64,000 bases of DNA from Pseudanabaena sp. FACHB-1998 (GCF_014696355.1 NZ_JACJQA010000026.1:62001-126000); one strand, 5' to 3'. Positions 19,049 through 27,530 are shown, numbered from the stretch's first letter. Program-made: numbers and translations. The notes: generated by a model from the sequence alone, not told the origin.

Positions 19049-19660
19049 AGAAAAGCCCAGTGGTGAGTTAAATAGGGCTTGATCGACTTGAAAAAATAAT
19101 TCTTTAAGATTTTCAGCATTACTACCCTTATCAGAATTAATAATTACAATATCCGCTAGTTCAATCTTTTCAGATTGGGACATTTGGCTAGAGATTCTTT
19201 GTTTGGCTTCAGGTTCTGATAAGTGGTTACGATTAATTAATCTCTGAATTTGTTGGTGGGGATCACAAGTAATAGTCCAAATTTCGGTGACTAAATCTTC
19301 CATTTTTGCTTCAAAAAGTAAAGGGATTACCATCACAACCGTTGAGGGGGAGAGGCGATTGGCTTCATTAAGTAGACATTTTTGGACATAGGGATGAATT
19401 AAAGCTTCGAGCCATTTACGATCGCTTTCACTCTCAAAGACGATCGCGCCTAATTTGCGGCGATCAAGATTTCCTAAATCATCAAAAACTAATTTGCCGT
19501 AGCGATCGCGGATTTGAGATAGGCGATCGCCTGTTAAAGCTTCTCTGGCATAAATATCCGCATCCAAAATTGGCAATCCGTAGGTACTTTGTAGATAATC
19601 GGAAACCGTGGTTTTGCCCGTGGCGATGCCTCCTGTGATGCCGATGATGCGTTGATTCAT
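19037..19660 (-). CDS. coaE: Dephospho-CoA kinase
   Basis: A 207-residue P-loop kinase catalysing the last step of coenzyme A synthesis, phosphorylating the ribose 3'-OH of dephospho-CoA. The P-loop is GITGGIATGKTTVSDYL at the N-terminus. The CoaE pattern LDADIYAREAL, HPYVQK and VMVIPLLFEAKMEDL is also present, with NRNHLSEPEAKQRISSQM in the lid region. The C-terminal three codons and stop are part of the inverted repeat at 18991-19048. Confidence 0.95.
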   Translation of the reverse strand: MNQRIIGITGGIATGKTTVSDYLQSTYGLPILDADIYAREALTGDRLSQIRDRYGKLVFDDLGNLDRRKLGAIVFESESDRKWLEALIHPYVQKCLLNEANRLSPSTVVMVIPLLFEAKMEDLVTEIWTITCDPHQQIQRLINRNHLSEPEAKQRISSQMSQSEKIELADIVIINSDKGSNAENLKELFFQVDQALFNSPLGFSVIN

Positions 19661-19673
19661 GTGTTTAAATTCT

Positions 19674-19759
19674 AATTTAAGGATATTTTGCTATAAACCC
19701 CAATAGAGAGTGGCGGCGCGAAGCGCCGCCACTCTCTATTGGGGATATATCCTCAAATT
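19674..19759. repeat. Nested palindrome in a divergent promoter region
   Basis: Inner perfect 22-bp arms at 19698-19719 and 19723-19744 surround GGCGC-GAA-GCGCC. A second, outer pair (19674-19686 with 19747-19759, 12 of 13 matching) lies beyond an unpaired stretch. The genes on either side, coaE and the SemiSWEET gene, are divergent. Confidence 0.85.
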
Positions 19760-19777
19760 AGCTTATTTAGGTAACCT

Positions 19778-20032
19778 ATGGACTTTATCAATATTCTTGG
19801 ATTTACGGCTGCGACCTTAACCACCTTTGCTTTTTTGCCGCAGGTAATCCAAGTATGGCGATCGCGATCAACTAAAGATATTTCTTTGCCAATGTTAATT
19901 ACTTTTATTGCGGGGATCACGCTCTGGCTAGTTTATGGACTATTAGTAAATGCTGCGCCTATTTACATGGCTAATGGGGTAACGCTCGCTTTAAATCTTG
20001 CCATTTTGCGCTTCAAACTAAAGTATGGCTAG
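19778..20032 (+). CDS. SemiSWEET / PQ-loop sugar transporter
   Basis: An 84-residue three-helix membrane protein of the SemiSWEET (MtN3/PQ-loop) family, whose members dimerise to form a sugar uniporter. Helix 1 carries the PQ motif (TAATLTTFAFLPQVIQVWRSRSTKDISLPM); helices 2 and 3 are TFIAGITLWLVYGLLV and APIYMANGVTLALNLAILRFKLKYG. The conserved Asn in helix 3 is present. Substrate is unknown. It is followed 57 bp later by the NnrU-like gene. Confidence 0.88.
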   Translation: MDFINILGFTAATLTTFAFLPQVIQVWRSRSTKDISLPMLITFIAGITLWLVYGLLVNAAPIYMANGVTLALNLAILRFKLKYG

Positions 20033-20088
20033 CTGCAATAAAAGTTAAAATTTATGACAATCCTATTTCATCTCTTGCCCTAGTTAAC

Positions 20089-20814
20089 ATGACCTCTCTT
20101 AGTACTTTCTTCTCTACCTATTTCACCCATTTTGTAATGCTAGGTTTGATTTTGACCTTTGCGATCGCCCATAGTGGGCTTGCAGCATTGAGGATTTGGG
20201 CGGAATCAAAAATTGGCGAAAGGCTATACCGAGTTATGTTTGCGTTGGTCAGTATTCCCCTTGCGGTAGTCCTATTTATTTTTTACTTCAATCATCGCTA
20301 CGACGGGGTGCAATTGTGGAATTTGCAAGGTGTTTCAGGAATTCATGAATTTGTTTTAGGTTTATCGGCGATCGCCTTTTTGTTTCTCTATCCCGCGACA
20401 TTCAATCTAGGCGAAGTTGCGGCGATCCAAAAGCCACAGGTACATTTATTTGAGACGGGGATCACTCGCATCAGCCGCCATCCCCAGCTAATTGGGATGA
20501 CGCTCTGGTGCATAGCTCATACGCTTTGGCTTGGCACTTCTTTTGCTCTGACCACAGCGATCGCCTTAGTTAGTTACCATTCATTTGCTGTGTGGCACGG
20601 CGATCAGCGTTTATTTAAGCGTCATGGGGACGCATTTTTGGCGCTCAAGGAACGTACTTCGGTTGTGCCATTTTTAGCGATCGCCCAAGGTCGCCAGCAA
20701 CTATTTTTAAAAGAATTTATCCGCCCTGCCTATGTCGGGGTTGCCATCACGGTTGTGTTATTTCGTTGGCTACACCCCATTGTGATCACCGCTTCCGCAA
20801 ATATGAACTGGTAA
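20089..20814 (+). CDS. NnrU family membrane protein, Z-ISO-like
   Basis: A 241-residue integral membrane protein of the NnrU family with about six transmembrane segments. The family includes the plant 15-cis-zeta-carotene isomerase Z-ISO and bacterial NnrU. Conserved histidines occur in AIAHSGLAALR, TRISRHPQLIGMTLWCIAHTLWLG and SYHSFAVWHGDQRLFKRHG, fitting the haem-binding His pattern of Z-ISO. A role in carotenoid isomerisation is inferred from family membership and is not shown by context; the desaturase-like gene at 2.7 kb is distant. Confidence 0.8.
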   Translation: MTSLSTFFSTYFTHFVMLGLILTFAIAHSGLAALRIWAESKIGERLYRVMFALVSIPLAVVLFIFYFNHRYDGVQLWNLQGVSGIHEFVLGLSAIAFLFLYPATFNLGEVAAIQKPQVHLFETGITRISRHPQLIGMTLWCIAHTLWLGTSFALTTAIALVSYHSFAVWHGDQRLFKRHGDAFLALKERTSVVPFLAIAQGRQQLFLKEFIRPAYVGVAITVVLFRWLHPIVITASANMNW

Positions 20815-20905
20815 TCCAAAACATACTCAAGTTTTAAACCCAAGCGTTAACATGATGCAATCAACTCCGTTTGAGATCAAAGTTAAGTAATTTAAGGATA
20901 GCGAC

Positions 20906-21526
20906 ATGGCTTTTGGTAATTACAAAACAATTGGCGCAGTAATTAAAGAATTTCAGATTATCTATACTGAATCTGATTTTGTGGAAGCTTTGCCCTTTAA
21001 TACACCTGAATATTTCAAGCAAGATCTCGCATTGATGATGCGAGAAGGTGTAGTGGATAACTCTGAATTTGCGATTTGTGAAAACTTGATCTATCCCGTT
21101 CTGAAGGAAGTTTGGAAACAATATCGCAGTAAGTTTTTGTTGTGGAGTCATCAGTCCCTGATCTATGATGAAAAATTATCGGGATTCCCCGAATATATCT
21201 TGGCAAAGCGATCGCCTCTCGGAAAAGTCGTATTTGATCGCCCGTATTTAATGTTAGTTGAGGCAAAGCAAGATAATTTTGAGGCGGCTTGGGGACAATG
21301 CATTGCCGAGATGATCGCTGCTCAGCGTTTGAATGCCGAATTAGAAGTGGTAGTTTTTGGAATTGCCACCAATGGCGATCGCTGGCAACTTGGTAAATTA
21401 GACCAGAATACTTTTACTCGAAACATCACTTTTTACAGCATTCAAGAAATCGATAAATTAGTAGCCGCAGTAAATTTTATTTTTCATCAATGCGAAATTG
21501 CTTTAGACACAATCAACACACTTTAG
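20906..21526 (+). CDS. Hypothetical protein, PD-(D/E)XK restriction-like
   Basis: A 206-residue protein resembling cyanobacterial proteins related to type I restriction enzyme R-subunit N-termini. The central part GFPEYILAKRSPLGKVVFDRPYLMLVEAKQDNF fits a PD-(D/E)XK nuclease pattern with VEAK as the E-x-K element, and an upstream acidic residue would complete the site. GIATNGDRWQ is also shared with this group. No methylase or specificity subunit is nearby, so it is probably an orphan. Function unknown. Confidence 0.7.
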   Translation: MAFGNYKTIGAVIKEFQIIYTESDFVEALPFNTPEYFKQDLALMMREGVVDNSEFAICENLIYPVLKEVWKQYRSKFLLWSHQSLIYDEKLSGFPEYILAKRSPLGKVVFDRPYLMLVEAKQDNFEAAWGQCIAEMIAAQRLNAELEVVVFGIATNGDRWQLGKLDQNTFTRNITFYSIQEIDKLVAAVNFIFHQCEIALDTINTL

Positions 21527-21607
21527 AAAATATTTGGTAGAGCTTTAGGTTTCGACTCTAGTACTCCACAGAGCCAAGTGATCTAACTTGATCGCTTGCT
21601 GTAGATG

Positions 21608-22720
21608 TTAATAGACAGGTAGGGTAAAGCGGAAACAACTGCCTTTTTTACCGATCGCATCATCAACCCAGATGTGTCCATAGTGAGCAGTGATAATCCG
21701 CCGACAAAGCGATAAACCGATGCCATAGCCTTCCGCTTCCCCATCACGTTCCAGACGATAGCGCTCCTCAAACACGCGATCGCGCAATTCCGCAGGAATC
21801 CCCGGTCCATTATCAGTAATACTAATTTCGATTTTTTGAACTGTGCGATGCATCACCGTTAGCTCGATTTTGCCGCCTTCGGGAGTGTATTTAGTAGCAT
21901 TGCCTAACAGATTAATTAAAACTTGGCGAATCTTTTCCTGATCGATATAAACGGGAGGCAAATCCGTAGGAATATCTTTGACCAGCTTTTGCATCTTTTC
22001 TTCTAAACATTTATTGAAGTAAAAATCACTAACGACACTATGGCATAGTTGATCGAATTGGATTTTTTGGCGTTGTGTCCGAAATTTAGCATTAGCACCT
22101 CTCCCCGCTTCGAGAATATCTGTAATCATGCAGTCAGCATCACGAGCTTTATTGCGAGCATGTTTGAGTAATCTTGCCGTCATTTGGGGATCGATTTTGT
22201 CGCCACTTTTTTCGATCGTATCGATCGCCAGTAAAATTGCGGTTAAAGGGTTGCGTAAGTCATGGGCAAGCATCCCCAGCACGCGATCTTTAAAGCGAAG
22301 TTGTTCCTCAATCTCCGCCTTTTCTTGAGAAAGGCGAAACACATCGTCGGCAAGATGGGCAACTTCTGACATATATTCAATATTTTGGGCGAGTTCAGGT
22401 GGATAGTAATTTGGTTCATCTAAAACTTGCTGTTTCCAAGTATCCCAACAATTTTCCAGTTGCTTGATTAAATTTTTCCCTGCGATCGTTTGACGGGGCA
22501 AAGGTGATAGTTTGAGCAGAGCAGGAGACATCACTACTTTAAATAGTTCTGCTAATTGGGGCTGACCTGCAACATTAATGATCTGCAATTCCGAAGGACA
22601 GTTATTTTCTCGTTGCAAAAACTCTTCTACTTCTTTGACCAGATCTTTTGCCTTAGGGCGATCGTCGATAAAAAGTAGGAGTTGAAGAGTTGATTCAGGT
22701 AATGTTTGAATAGTCCTCAT
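21608..22720 (-). CDS. sasA: Circadian output histidine kinase SasA
   Basis: A 370-residue kinase with the SasA architecture. An N-terminal KaiB-like thioredoxin-fold domain (about residues 9-100: LQLLLFIDDRPKAKDLVKEVEEFL...ELQIINVAGQPQLAELFKVVMSPALLKLSPLPRQTIAG) is followed by a linker helix. The DHp domain carries the phosphoacceptor His in LGMLAHDLRNPLTAI, and an HATPase domain shows NLLGNATKYTPEGG, DNGPGIP and GYGIGLSLCRRI. SasA binds KaiC and phosphorylates RpaA. No kai gene is in the window. ATG at 22718-22720 is preferred to an upstream TTG. Confidence 0.93.
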   Translation of the reverse strand: MRTIQTLPESTLQLLLFIDDRPKAKDLVKEVEEFLQRENNCPSELQIINVAGQPQLAELFKVVMSPALLKLSPLPRQTIAGKNLIKQLENCWDTWKQQVLDEPNYYPPELAQNIEYMSEVAHLADDVFRLSQEKAEIEEQLRFKDRVLGMLAHDLRNPLTAILLAIDTIEKSGDKIDPQMTARLLKHARNKARDADCMITDILEAGRGANAKFRTQRQKIQFDQLCHSVVSDFYFNKCLEEKMQKLVKDIPTDLPPVYIDQEKIRQVLINLLGNATKYTPEGGKIELTVMHRTVQKIEISITDNGPGIPAELRDRVFEERYRLERDGEAEGYGIGLSLCRRIITAHYGHIWVDDAIGKKGSCFRFTLPVY

Positions 22721-22778
22721 TGTTTTTCGGACTCGCAACGGATTTTAATACATTCTTAATAATTATATTATTGTTCTC

Positions 22779-23945
22779 ATGAGTTTACCTCAACAGCGCT
22801 GGCAGATTTTCTCACCACAGACGGATCTCGCAAAATCTATAGCCGATGCTACAGGACTTTCACCCATAATTGCTCAGATTTTACTCAATAGAGGGATCAA
22901 TACCCCTGAATTAGCTAAAATCTTCCTCGATCCCGAACTTGAAGCCCTTCCTGATCCTAAACAGGAATTTCCCGATTTAATTACAAGTATTGATCGCATT
23001 GAGCAAGCGATCAAAAATAACGATCGCATTACGATCTGCGGTGATTATGATGTCGATGGCATGACTAGCACGGCTCTTTTAATTCGTACTTTGCGTTTAT
23101 TGGGGGGTAATGTCGAATATGAAATTCCTAGTCGGATGACCGAGGGATATGGCATTAATAAGCGAATTGTGCAGGATTGTCACGATCGCGAAGTGAAGTT
23201 AATCATCACCGTGGACAATGGGATCGCCGCCTACGAGGCGATCGCCTTTGCGGAATCCTTAAATATTTCTGTGATTGTGACCGATCACCATGAGGTTCCC
23301 GAAGACCCCAGCAAAATTCCGCCCGCTACCGCCATTCTTAATCCTAAATATCAGGTCGAGCCTACTTCGCCCTATGCGGCGATCGCGGGGGTGGGTGTTG
23401 CCTACGTATTGGCTTTGGAATTGAGCGATCGCTTTGGTAAACGTGATGAATTAGAAAATCCGTTACTAGAATTATTCACCCTTGGCACGATCGCCGATCT
23501 TGCTTCCTTAACAGACATCAATCGTCGTTTGGTCAGAAAAGGTCTTCGCCTCCTTTCGCAATCTAAGGTAATCGGCATTATTGCTCTAATCAATGAAACA
23601 GGCATTGCTAAAGATAAACAAACAGGGATGAAACCTGAAGCGATCGGCTTTGGTTTAGGTCCCCGAATTAATGCGATCGGCAGAATTGGCAATCCGCAGA
23701 CGGTGATTGAGCTTTTAACCTGTGATGACATGGGGCAGGCGATCGCCTTGGCGCAAGAATGTGAAGCTACTAATAAAGAGCGTCAAAAACTTTGCCAAGA
23801 AATCGAACAAGAAGCGATCGCCTATATGTCAAAGCTCAAATCAGAGGGTTTTGATATTACGCAGGAACGGGTTTTGGTAATAGTTGATCGCGAAGTGCAG
23901 GATACTCTCTATCCTGCTCCCAAGGGAAATAGGGAGATGGCGTAG
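22779..23945 (+). CDS. recJ: RecJ exonuclease, N-terminal half (gene split)
   Basis: Encodes 388 residues, about half a normal RecJ. All DHH phosphoesterase motifs are present: ICGDYDVDGMTSTALL (motif I), TVDNGIA, VTDHHEVP (the DHH motif) and later AGVGVAYVLA and GFGLGPRINAIGR. The frame runs as RecJ to about RVLVIVDREV, then through about 16 unrelated residues to a TAG at 23943-23945. That stop lies in the centre of a small imperfect palindrome. The DHHA1 and OB-fold half continues at 25510, fused to another N-terminus. As annotated this is a broken or split gene; whether the halves still cooperate is unknown. Confidence 0.9.
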   Translation: MSLPQQRWQIFSPQTDLAKSIADATGLSPIIAQILLNRGINTPELAKIFLDPELEALPDPKQEFPDLITSIDRIEQAIKNNDRITICGDYDVDGMTSTALLIRTLRLLGGNVEYEIPSRMTEGYGINKRIVQDCHDREVKLIITVDNGIAAYEAIAFAESLNISVIVTDHHEVPEDPSKIPPATAILNPKYQVEPTSPYAAIAGVGVAYVLALELSDRFGKRDELENPLLELFTLGTIADLASLTDINRRLVRKGLRLLSQSKVIGIIALINETGIAKDKQTGMKPEAIGFGLGPRINAIGRIGNPQTVIELLTCDDMGQAIALAQECEATNKERQKLCQEIEQEAIAYMSKLKSEGFDITQERVLVIVDREVQDTLYPAPKGNREMA

Positions 23946-23952
23946 CTATTTC
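23934..23952. repeat. Degenerate GTA-centred palindrome at the truncated recJ end
   Basis: GAGATGGC and GCTATTTC flank GTA; the two mismatches would be G-U pairs in RNA. It resembles the perfect ATGGC-GTA-GCCAT palindrome at 29740-29772. The recJ-N stop falls in its centre. Confidence 0.5.
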
Positions 23953-23984
23953 TTTGTTTGAAAACCCTTGCTGGGTGTGGTTTT

Positions 23985-24021
23985 CAATTCACAAACATTG
24001 TGGTCACACTTTTGTGAATTG
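23985..24021. repeat. Inverted repeat, 11-bp arms
   Basis: CAATTCACAAA pairs with TTTGTGAATTG, with further partial pairing inside. AATTCACAAA and its complement also form the outer arms of the HIP1-centred palindrome at 38665-38700. Confidence 0.65.
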
Positions 24022-24053
24022 GTATTATAAAGTTTAAGTTAGGTGAAGTCATT

Positions 24054-24698
24054 ATGAACACATTACTCAAACCAGCCTCAAACCAACTAAACACATGGAT
24101 TAGCGCACCGTGGACAGAATTTGTGGCGATTGCCGATGCAACCGATAGTGCCAAACGCAAAAGCTATTACTACCAGCACCAGATGAGATTTGAGAATATG
24201 TCCACAGGCTCCGATCATGCCAACGATCACGCATTAATTTTATTTGCCCTCTCCTTTTATGCCGCCACAAAGCAAATCCCCATGACTGCCAAAGATGGCT
24301 GCTCCTATCGTCAAAGCGGAAAAACTGAGTTTCAGCCTGATGTCTCCTATTACATCGGTGACAATGCCGATGCGATCGCTTGGGGAACGCGCATCATTGA
24401 CCTCGATCAATATCCCTTACCCGATCTCGTCATTGAAATATCTGACACCACCTTCAACGATGACCTCGGCACAAAACGCCTGCAATACGAAGAACTAGGC
24501 ATCAAAGAATATTGGATCGTCAATGTCCAAACTATGAAAATCTATGCCTTTGCGATCGCCCCAGATGGCAGCAGCCATCATATTCGCCAATCCCTAGTGC
24601 TATCTGGACTAAAACTTGAAATCTTAGAACAAGTTCTCGAACTCAGTCGCCAAGAAAATCAATCAACCGTCACCGCATGGCTAATGAAGCAATTCTAA
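24054..24698 (+). CDS. Uma2 family (DUF820) protein inside the split recJ
   Basis: A 214-residue Uma2/DUF820 protein of a different subgroup from the one at 18346. The nuclease-like core is visible: EFQPDVSYYIGDN, then LPDLVIEISDTTFNDDLGTKRLQYEELGIKEYWIVN and a long C-terminal helix. It lies between the two recJ halves and upstream of the HsdR-like/RecJ fusion, on the same strand. It is therefore part of the DNA that interrupted recJ, or arrived later at the same place. Role unknown. Confidence 0.85.
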   Translation: MNTLLKPASNQLNTWISAPWTEFVAIADATDSAKRKSYYYQHQMRFENMSTGSDHANDHALILFALSFYAATKQIPMTAKDGCSYRQSGKTEFQPDVSYYIGDNADAIAWGTRIIDLDQYPLPDLVIEISDTTFNDDLGTKRLQYEELGIKEYWIVNVQTMKIYAFAIAPDGSSHHIRQSLVLSGLKLEILEQVLELSRQENQSTVTAWLMKQF

Positions 24699-24768
24699 CG
24701 AGAGATAACAAGCGATATAGATTGAGAAGTTTGTCAGTTTAGAAATATGCAACTTAAGTTAGAAGCAA

Positions 24769-26739
24769 ATGGAAATACAGTCAGCGAATTTTAGTTTTTT
24801 GCGCGAGCATGATCCACAATTGGTAAATCTTGCTGCCCGCGCTGAACAGTATTTCCACACTGACAGCAATACCTGCATCATCAAACTTCGACAATTTGCC
24901 GAGCGTCTTGCCCAGCATATCGCCGACCAGACAGAGCATTATCAAGCAGAAGATGAAGCGCAGATAGATTTGCTAAGACGACTTGAAGCAGAAGGTGTCA
25001 TTTCTCGTGAAGTCGCTAAACTTTTCTATAACATTCGCAAAGGAGGCAACAACGCCGCTCATACAGTCAAAGATGACAGACGCGAAGCCCTCGCCCTCCT
25101 CAAAAATGCGCATGAGTTAGGCAACTGGTTTCATCACGAATTTGGTAATGACAGGAATTTTAGACCATCGCCATTCGTACCGCCTGTTGCGCCCATCGAT
25201 GCCACTGCCGAATTGAGAGCCAAAATCGCGGAACTGCAAGCACTCATTGATGAAACACAAGTAGACAAGATTGATGTCATCGATGTAATGAAAGCTGAAA
25301 TCGAGAGGCTCCAAGCACTCGTTGCCGCAGTAGGCAAGAAACGAAAAAAGAGGGTAATCAAACCAAAACGAAAACCAGCAAAGACAATCGCTGAAAACCC
25401 ACCAATCGTAAATCCCGAAACACCTGAGGATATCCCTGAGCTACCACCAATTGCTGCCCCAAATATCCCTATCTCTCCCCAAAAGAAAGTAGAGAAGAGT
25501 AAGAGAAAGGGATGGCATCATGGCGTGATTGGTATTGTTGCCTCTCGGCTAGTAGAACGTTATGGCGCACCTGTATTTATTGGTAGTTACGAAGATGCCC
25601 ATGATGATGATTCTGAACAAGGTGCAACTGTGCGCTTCTCAGTGCGGGGAATTCCCGAATTTCATGTTTTCCAAGCCCTTGAATATGAACCGATTAAAAC
25701 TATTCGCAACAAAGGCGGCGGACATAAGGCGGCGGGAGGGTTTACTCTGCCTGCGGCGAATCTGGAACAATTGCGGCAAGGTCTACGGGAATTTGCCGAT
25801 CGCGAGAATATTCTGCCTAGCCACATTAGCCCCCTAATCAATATTGATGTGCGTATTGACCTCAGTGATGTCTCCATGACCCTGCTGCAAGAATGCGATC
25901 GCCTTCAGCCCTGTGGGCTAGGCAACCCCGATCCTGTTTTTTATAGCGAAAATGTACGGGTACTGGCTCAGCAAACTCGCGGTAAAGACAAAGTCAAGCA
26001 TCTCTCTTTAGAACTCGATACTGGTAACGGCAAAATTAAGGCGATCGCTTGGCGATGGGGAGAATATTGTCCAATTCCTGATCGCGTGGATATTGCTTAC
26101 AAATTACGGGCAAACCAATGGCAAGATACAACTTCCGTAGAATTAGAAGTAGTGGGAATACGAGCCGCTACTTCTGATATAGAAACTTCTCAAAGTTTAG
26201 CTAAACAAATCAAAGTGCAGTATAAACCTGCGCCTGTGATTACAAAATTTCCGCAATGGCAAAAACTGAGCGAAGCGCCAAGACCCCTGCCCCGTCCCTT
26301 ACTGCTCTATGGTTGCGATCGCCCTGCGGATAAGTTTCAAGGTGATGTCGATTGCGATCGCCCAAGACGCGATATAGATTATCAGGCGATCGTGCTCTGG
26401 ACTTTACCGCCATCTTTTACCCATCTACAATGGCTAATTGCCACCGCTAAACCAGACTATATCTACCTTGGTTCCCATCTTCCATCTGTTCCATCTATCG
26501 ACCAATTCCGTTCCCAAATCTATTCTCTCGATGTAGAAAATATTCCCGTTCTCAATCTCTTAGATCTCGCGCAGCAATGGTGGATTTCCCCTAGCGCGAT
26601 CGTCTCGGCGCTAAGAGAGATAGGTTATCTCTGCGATTTCCCAGAGACTTTGCCTCTCGAAGGTGAATTACTCAGAATGCAAAAATGGTATGGTATAGCC
26701 ATTAATAAACTTTCAGCAATTCTTATGAATGAACAATAG
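24769..26739 (+). CDS. recJ: HsdR-like N-terminus fused to RecJ C-terminal half
   Basis: A 656-residue chimera. Residues 1-130 (SANFSFLREHDPQLVNLAARAEQYF, IKLRQFAERLAQ, NNAAHTVKDDRREALALLKNAHELGNWFH) match the DUF4145-type N-terminal domain found at the start of type I restriction R-subunits and related helicases. A coiled coil (about 146-190), a Lys/Arg-rich stretch and a Pro-rich linker follow. From Gly248 (GWHHGVIGIVASRLVERYG) it is RecJ, with the DHHA1 motif GGGHKAAGG, an OB-type domain and the cyanobacterial C-terminal extension. The junction is in frame and the frame is open throughout. No helicase motor or nuclease domain of HsdR remains. Confidence 0.88.
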   Translation: MEIQSANFSFLREHDPQLVNLAARAEQYFHTDSNTCIIKLRQFAERLAQHIADQTEHYQAEDEAQIDLLRRLEAEGVISREVAKLFYNIRKGGNNAAHTVKDDRREALALLKNAHELGNWFHHEFGNDRNFRPSPFVPPVAPIDATAELRAKIAELQALIDETQVDKIDVIDVMKAEIERLQALVAAVGKKRKKRVIKPKRKPAKTIAENPPIVNPETPEDIPELPPIAAPNIPISPQKKVEKSKRKGWHHGVIGIVASRLVERYGAPVFIGSYEDAHDDDSEQGATVRFSVRGIPEFHVFQALEYEPIKTIRNKGGGHKAAGGFTLPAANLEQLRQGLREFADRENILPSHISPLINIDVRIDLSDVSMTLLQECDRLQPCGLGNPDPVFYSENVRVLAQQTRGKDKVKHLSLELDTGNGKIKAIAWRWGEYCPIPDRVDIAYKLRANQWQDTTSVELEVVGIRAATSDIETSQSLAKQIKVQYKPAPVITKFPQWQKLSEAPRPLPRPLLLYGCDRPADKFQGDVDCDRPRRDIDYQAIVLWTLPPSFTHLQWLIATAKPDYIYLGSHLPSVPSIDQFRSQIYSLDVENIPVLNLLDLAQQWWISPSAIVSALREIGYLCDFPETLPLEGELLRMQKWYGIAINKLSAILMNEQ

Positions 26740-26750
26740 TTATAATTACA

Positions 26751-26831
26751 TACGCTTCTGTAAAAATCTAAAAATTCTATTTCATTTGTGAGAAAGGCAA
26801 GGGGCTTAAGCCCCTTGTTATACGCTTCTGT
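26751..26831. repeat. Direct repeat flanking a perfect palindrome
   Basis: TACGCTTCTGT occurs at 26751-26761 and 26821-26831. Between the copies lies a perfect 20-bp palindrome at 26798-26817 (arm CAAGGGGCTT). The unit follows the recJ C-terminal half. Confidence 0.7.
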
Positions 26832-26894
26832 TTCTCTAGAATCATTTAGGATTGCCTTATATATCATGCTGTACAAATCAGATGGTGAATAATA

Positions 26895-27530
26895 ATGCTA
26901 GCTATTAGTGAAATCGTCAAAAATGGAATTATATTTGACATGAAAAATTGGGGTAACGACCAATCAGGAATTGGTAATTTATCTGAGAATATTGATCGCC
27001 TATTTGCTCTTTTGCAAGAACGTGAAATAAATTATTTACTTGTTGGGGGTGTCGCATTACTTAGCTATGTTGATGGTCGTAATACACAGGATATTGATCT
27101 TATACTTTCTCACAAAGATCTTAGTGCAATTCCTGAATTAGCAATTGCTGATAAAAATCAAAACTTTGCTAGAGCTAATTTTGATAATCTTCAAGTGGAT
27201 ATTTTATTAACTCAGAACTTGTTATTTAAATACATAGCTAAAAATTGTACTACTTTAAGACAATTTGGTGATTTAAATATACGTTGTGTCACGGTTGAAG
27301 GCTTACTAATTCTTAAATTATATGCACTACCTTCTCTATATCGACAAAATAAATTTGATCGAGCTAGTATTTATGAAAATGATATTTTATTACTACTGCT
27401 CAAATATCCCACTGAATTAGAACCAATTTGGAAATTACTCCAAAAGCACTTACTACCTAGTGATATTTTAGAAATTCAAGAAATTACTTCAGATATTCAA
27501 AAACGTATTAAGCGATTTCAAAATAGATAA
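26895..27530 (+). CDS. MNT-fold nucleotidyltransferase, orphan
   Basis: A 211-residue protein with a minimal nucleotidyltransferase motif: INYLLVGGVALLSYVDGRNTQDIDLIL, with the GG pair at 51-52 and metal-binding Asp66 and Asp68 (DxD). A third acidic residue is plausible in NLQVDILLTQN. Such proteins include AbiEii-type toxins and DUF6036 proteins. No AbiEi antitoxin or HEPN partner is adjacent, so toxin function is only a possibility. Codons look more AT-rich than neighbouring housekeeping genes. Its last codons and stop are within the palindrome at 27519-27583. Confidence 0.75.
   Translation: MLAISEIVKNGIIFDMKNWGNDQSGIGNLSENIDRLFALLQEREINYLLVGGVALLSYVDGRNTQDIDLILSHKDLSAIPELAIADKNQNFARANFDNLQVDILLTQNLLFKYIAKNCTTLRQFGDLNIRCVTVEGLLILKLYALPSLYRQNKFDRASIYENDILLLLLKYPTELEPIWKLLQKHLLPSDILEIQEITSDIQKRIKRFQNR

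Noticed and set aside
20906-21526. Complete restriction-modification system
   Set aside because: Only a PD-(D/E)XK-like protein is present; no methyltransferase or specificity gene is nearby.
26895-27530. Two-gene abortive infection (AbiE) system
   Set aside because: The nucleotidyltransferase motif is present but no AbiEi-like partner precedes it; the upstream gene is the RecJ chimera.
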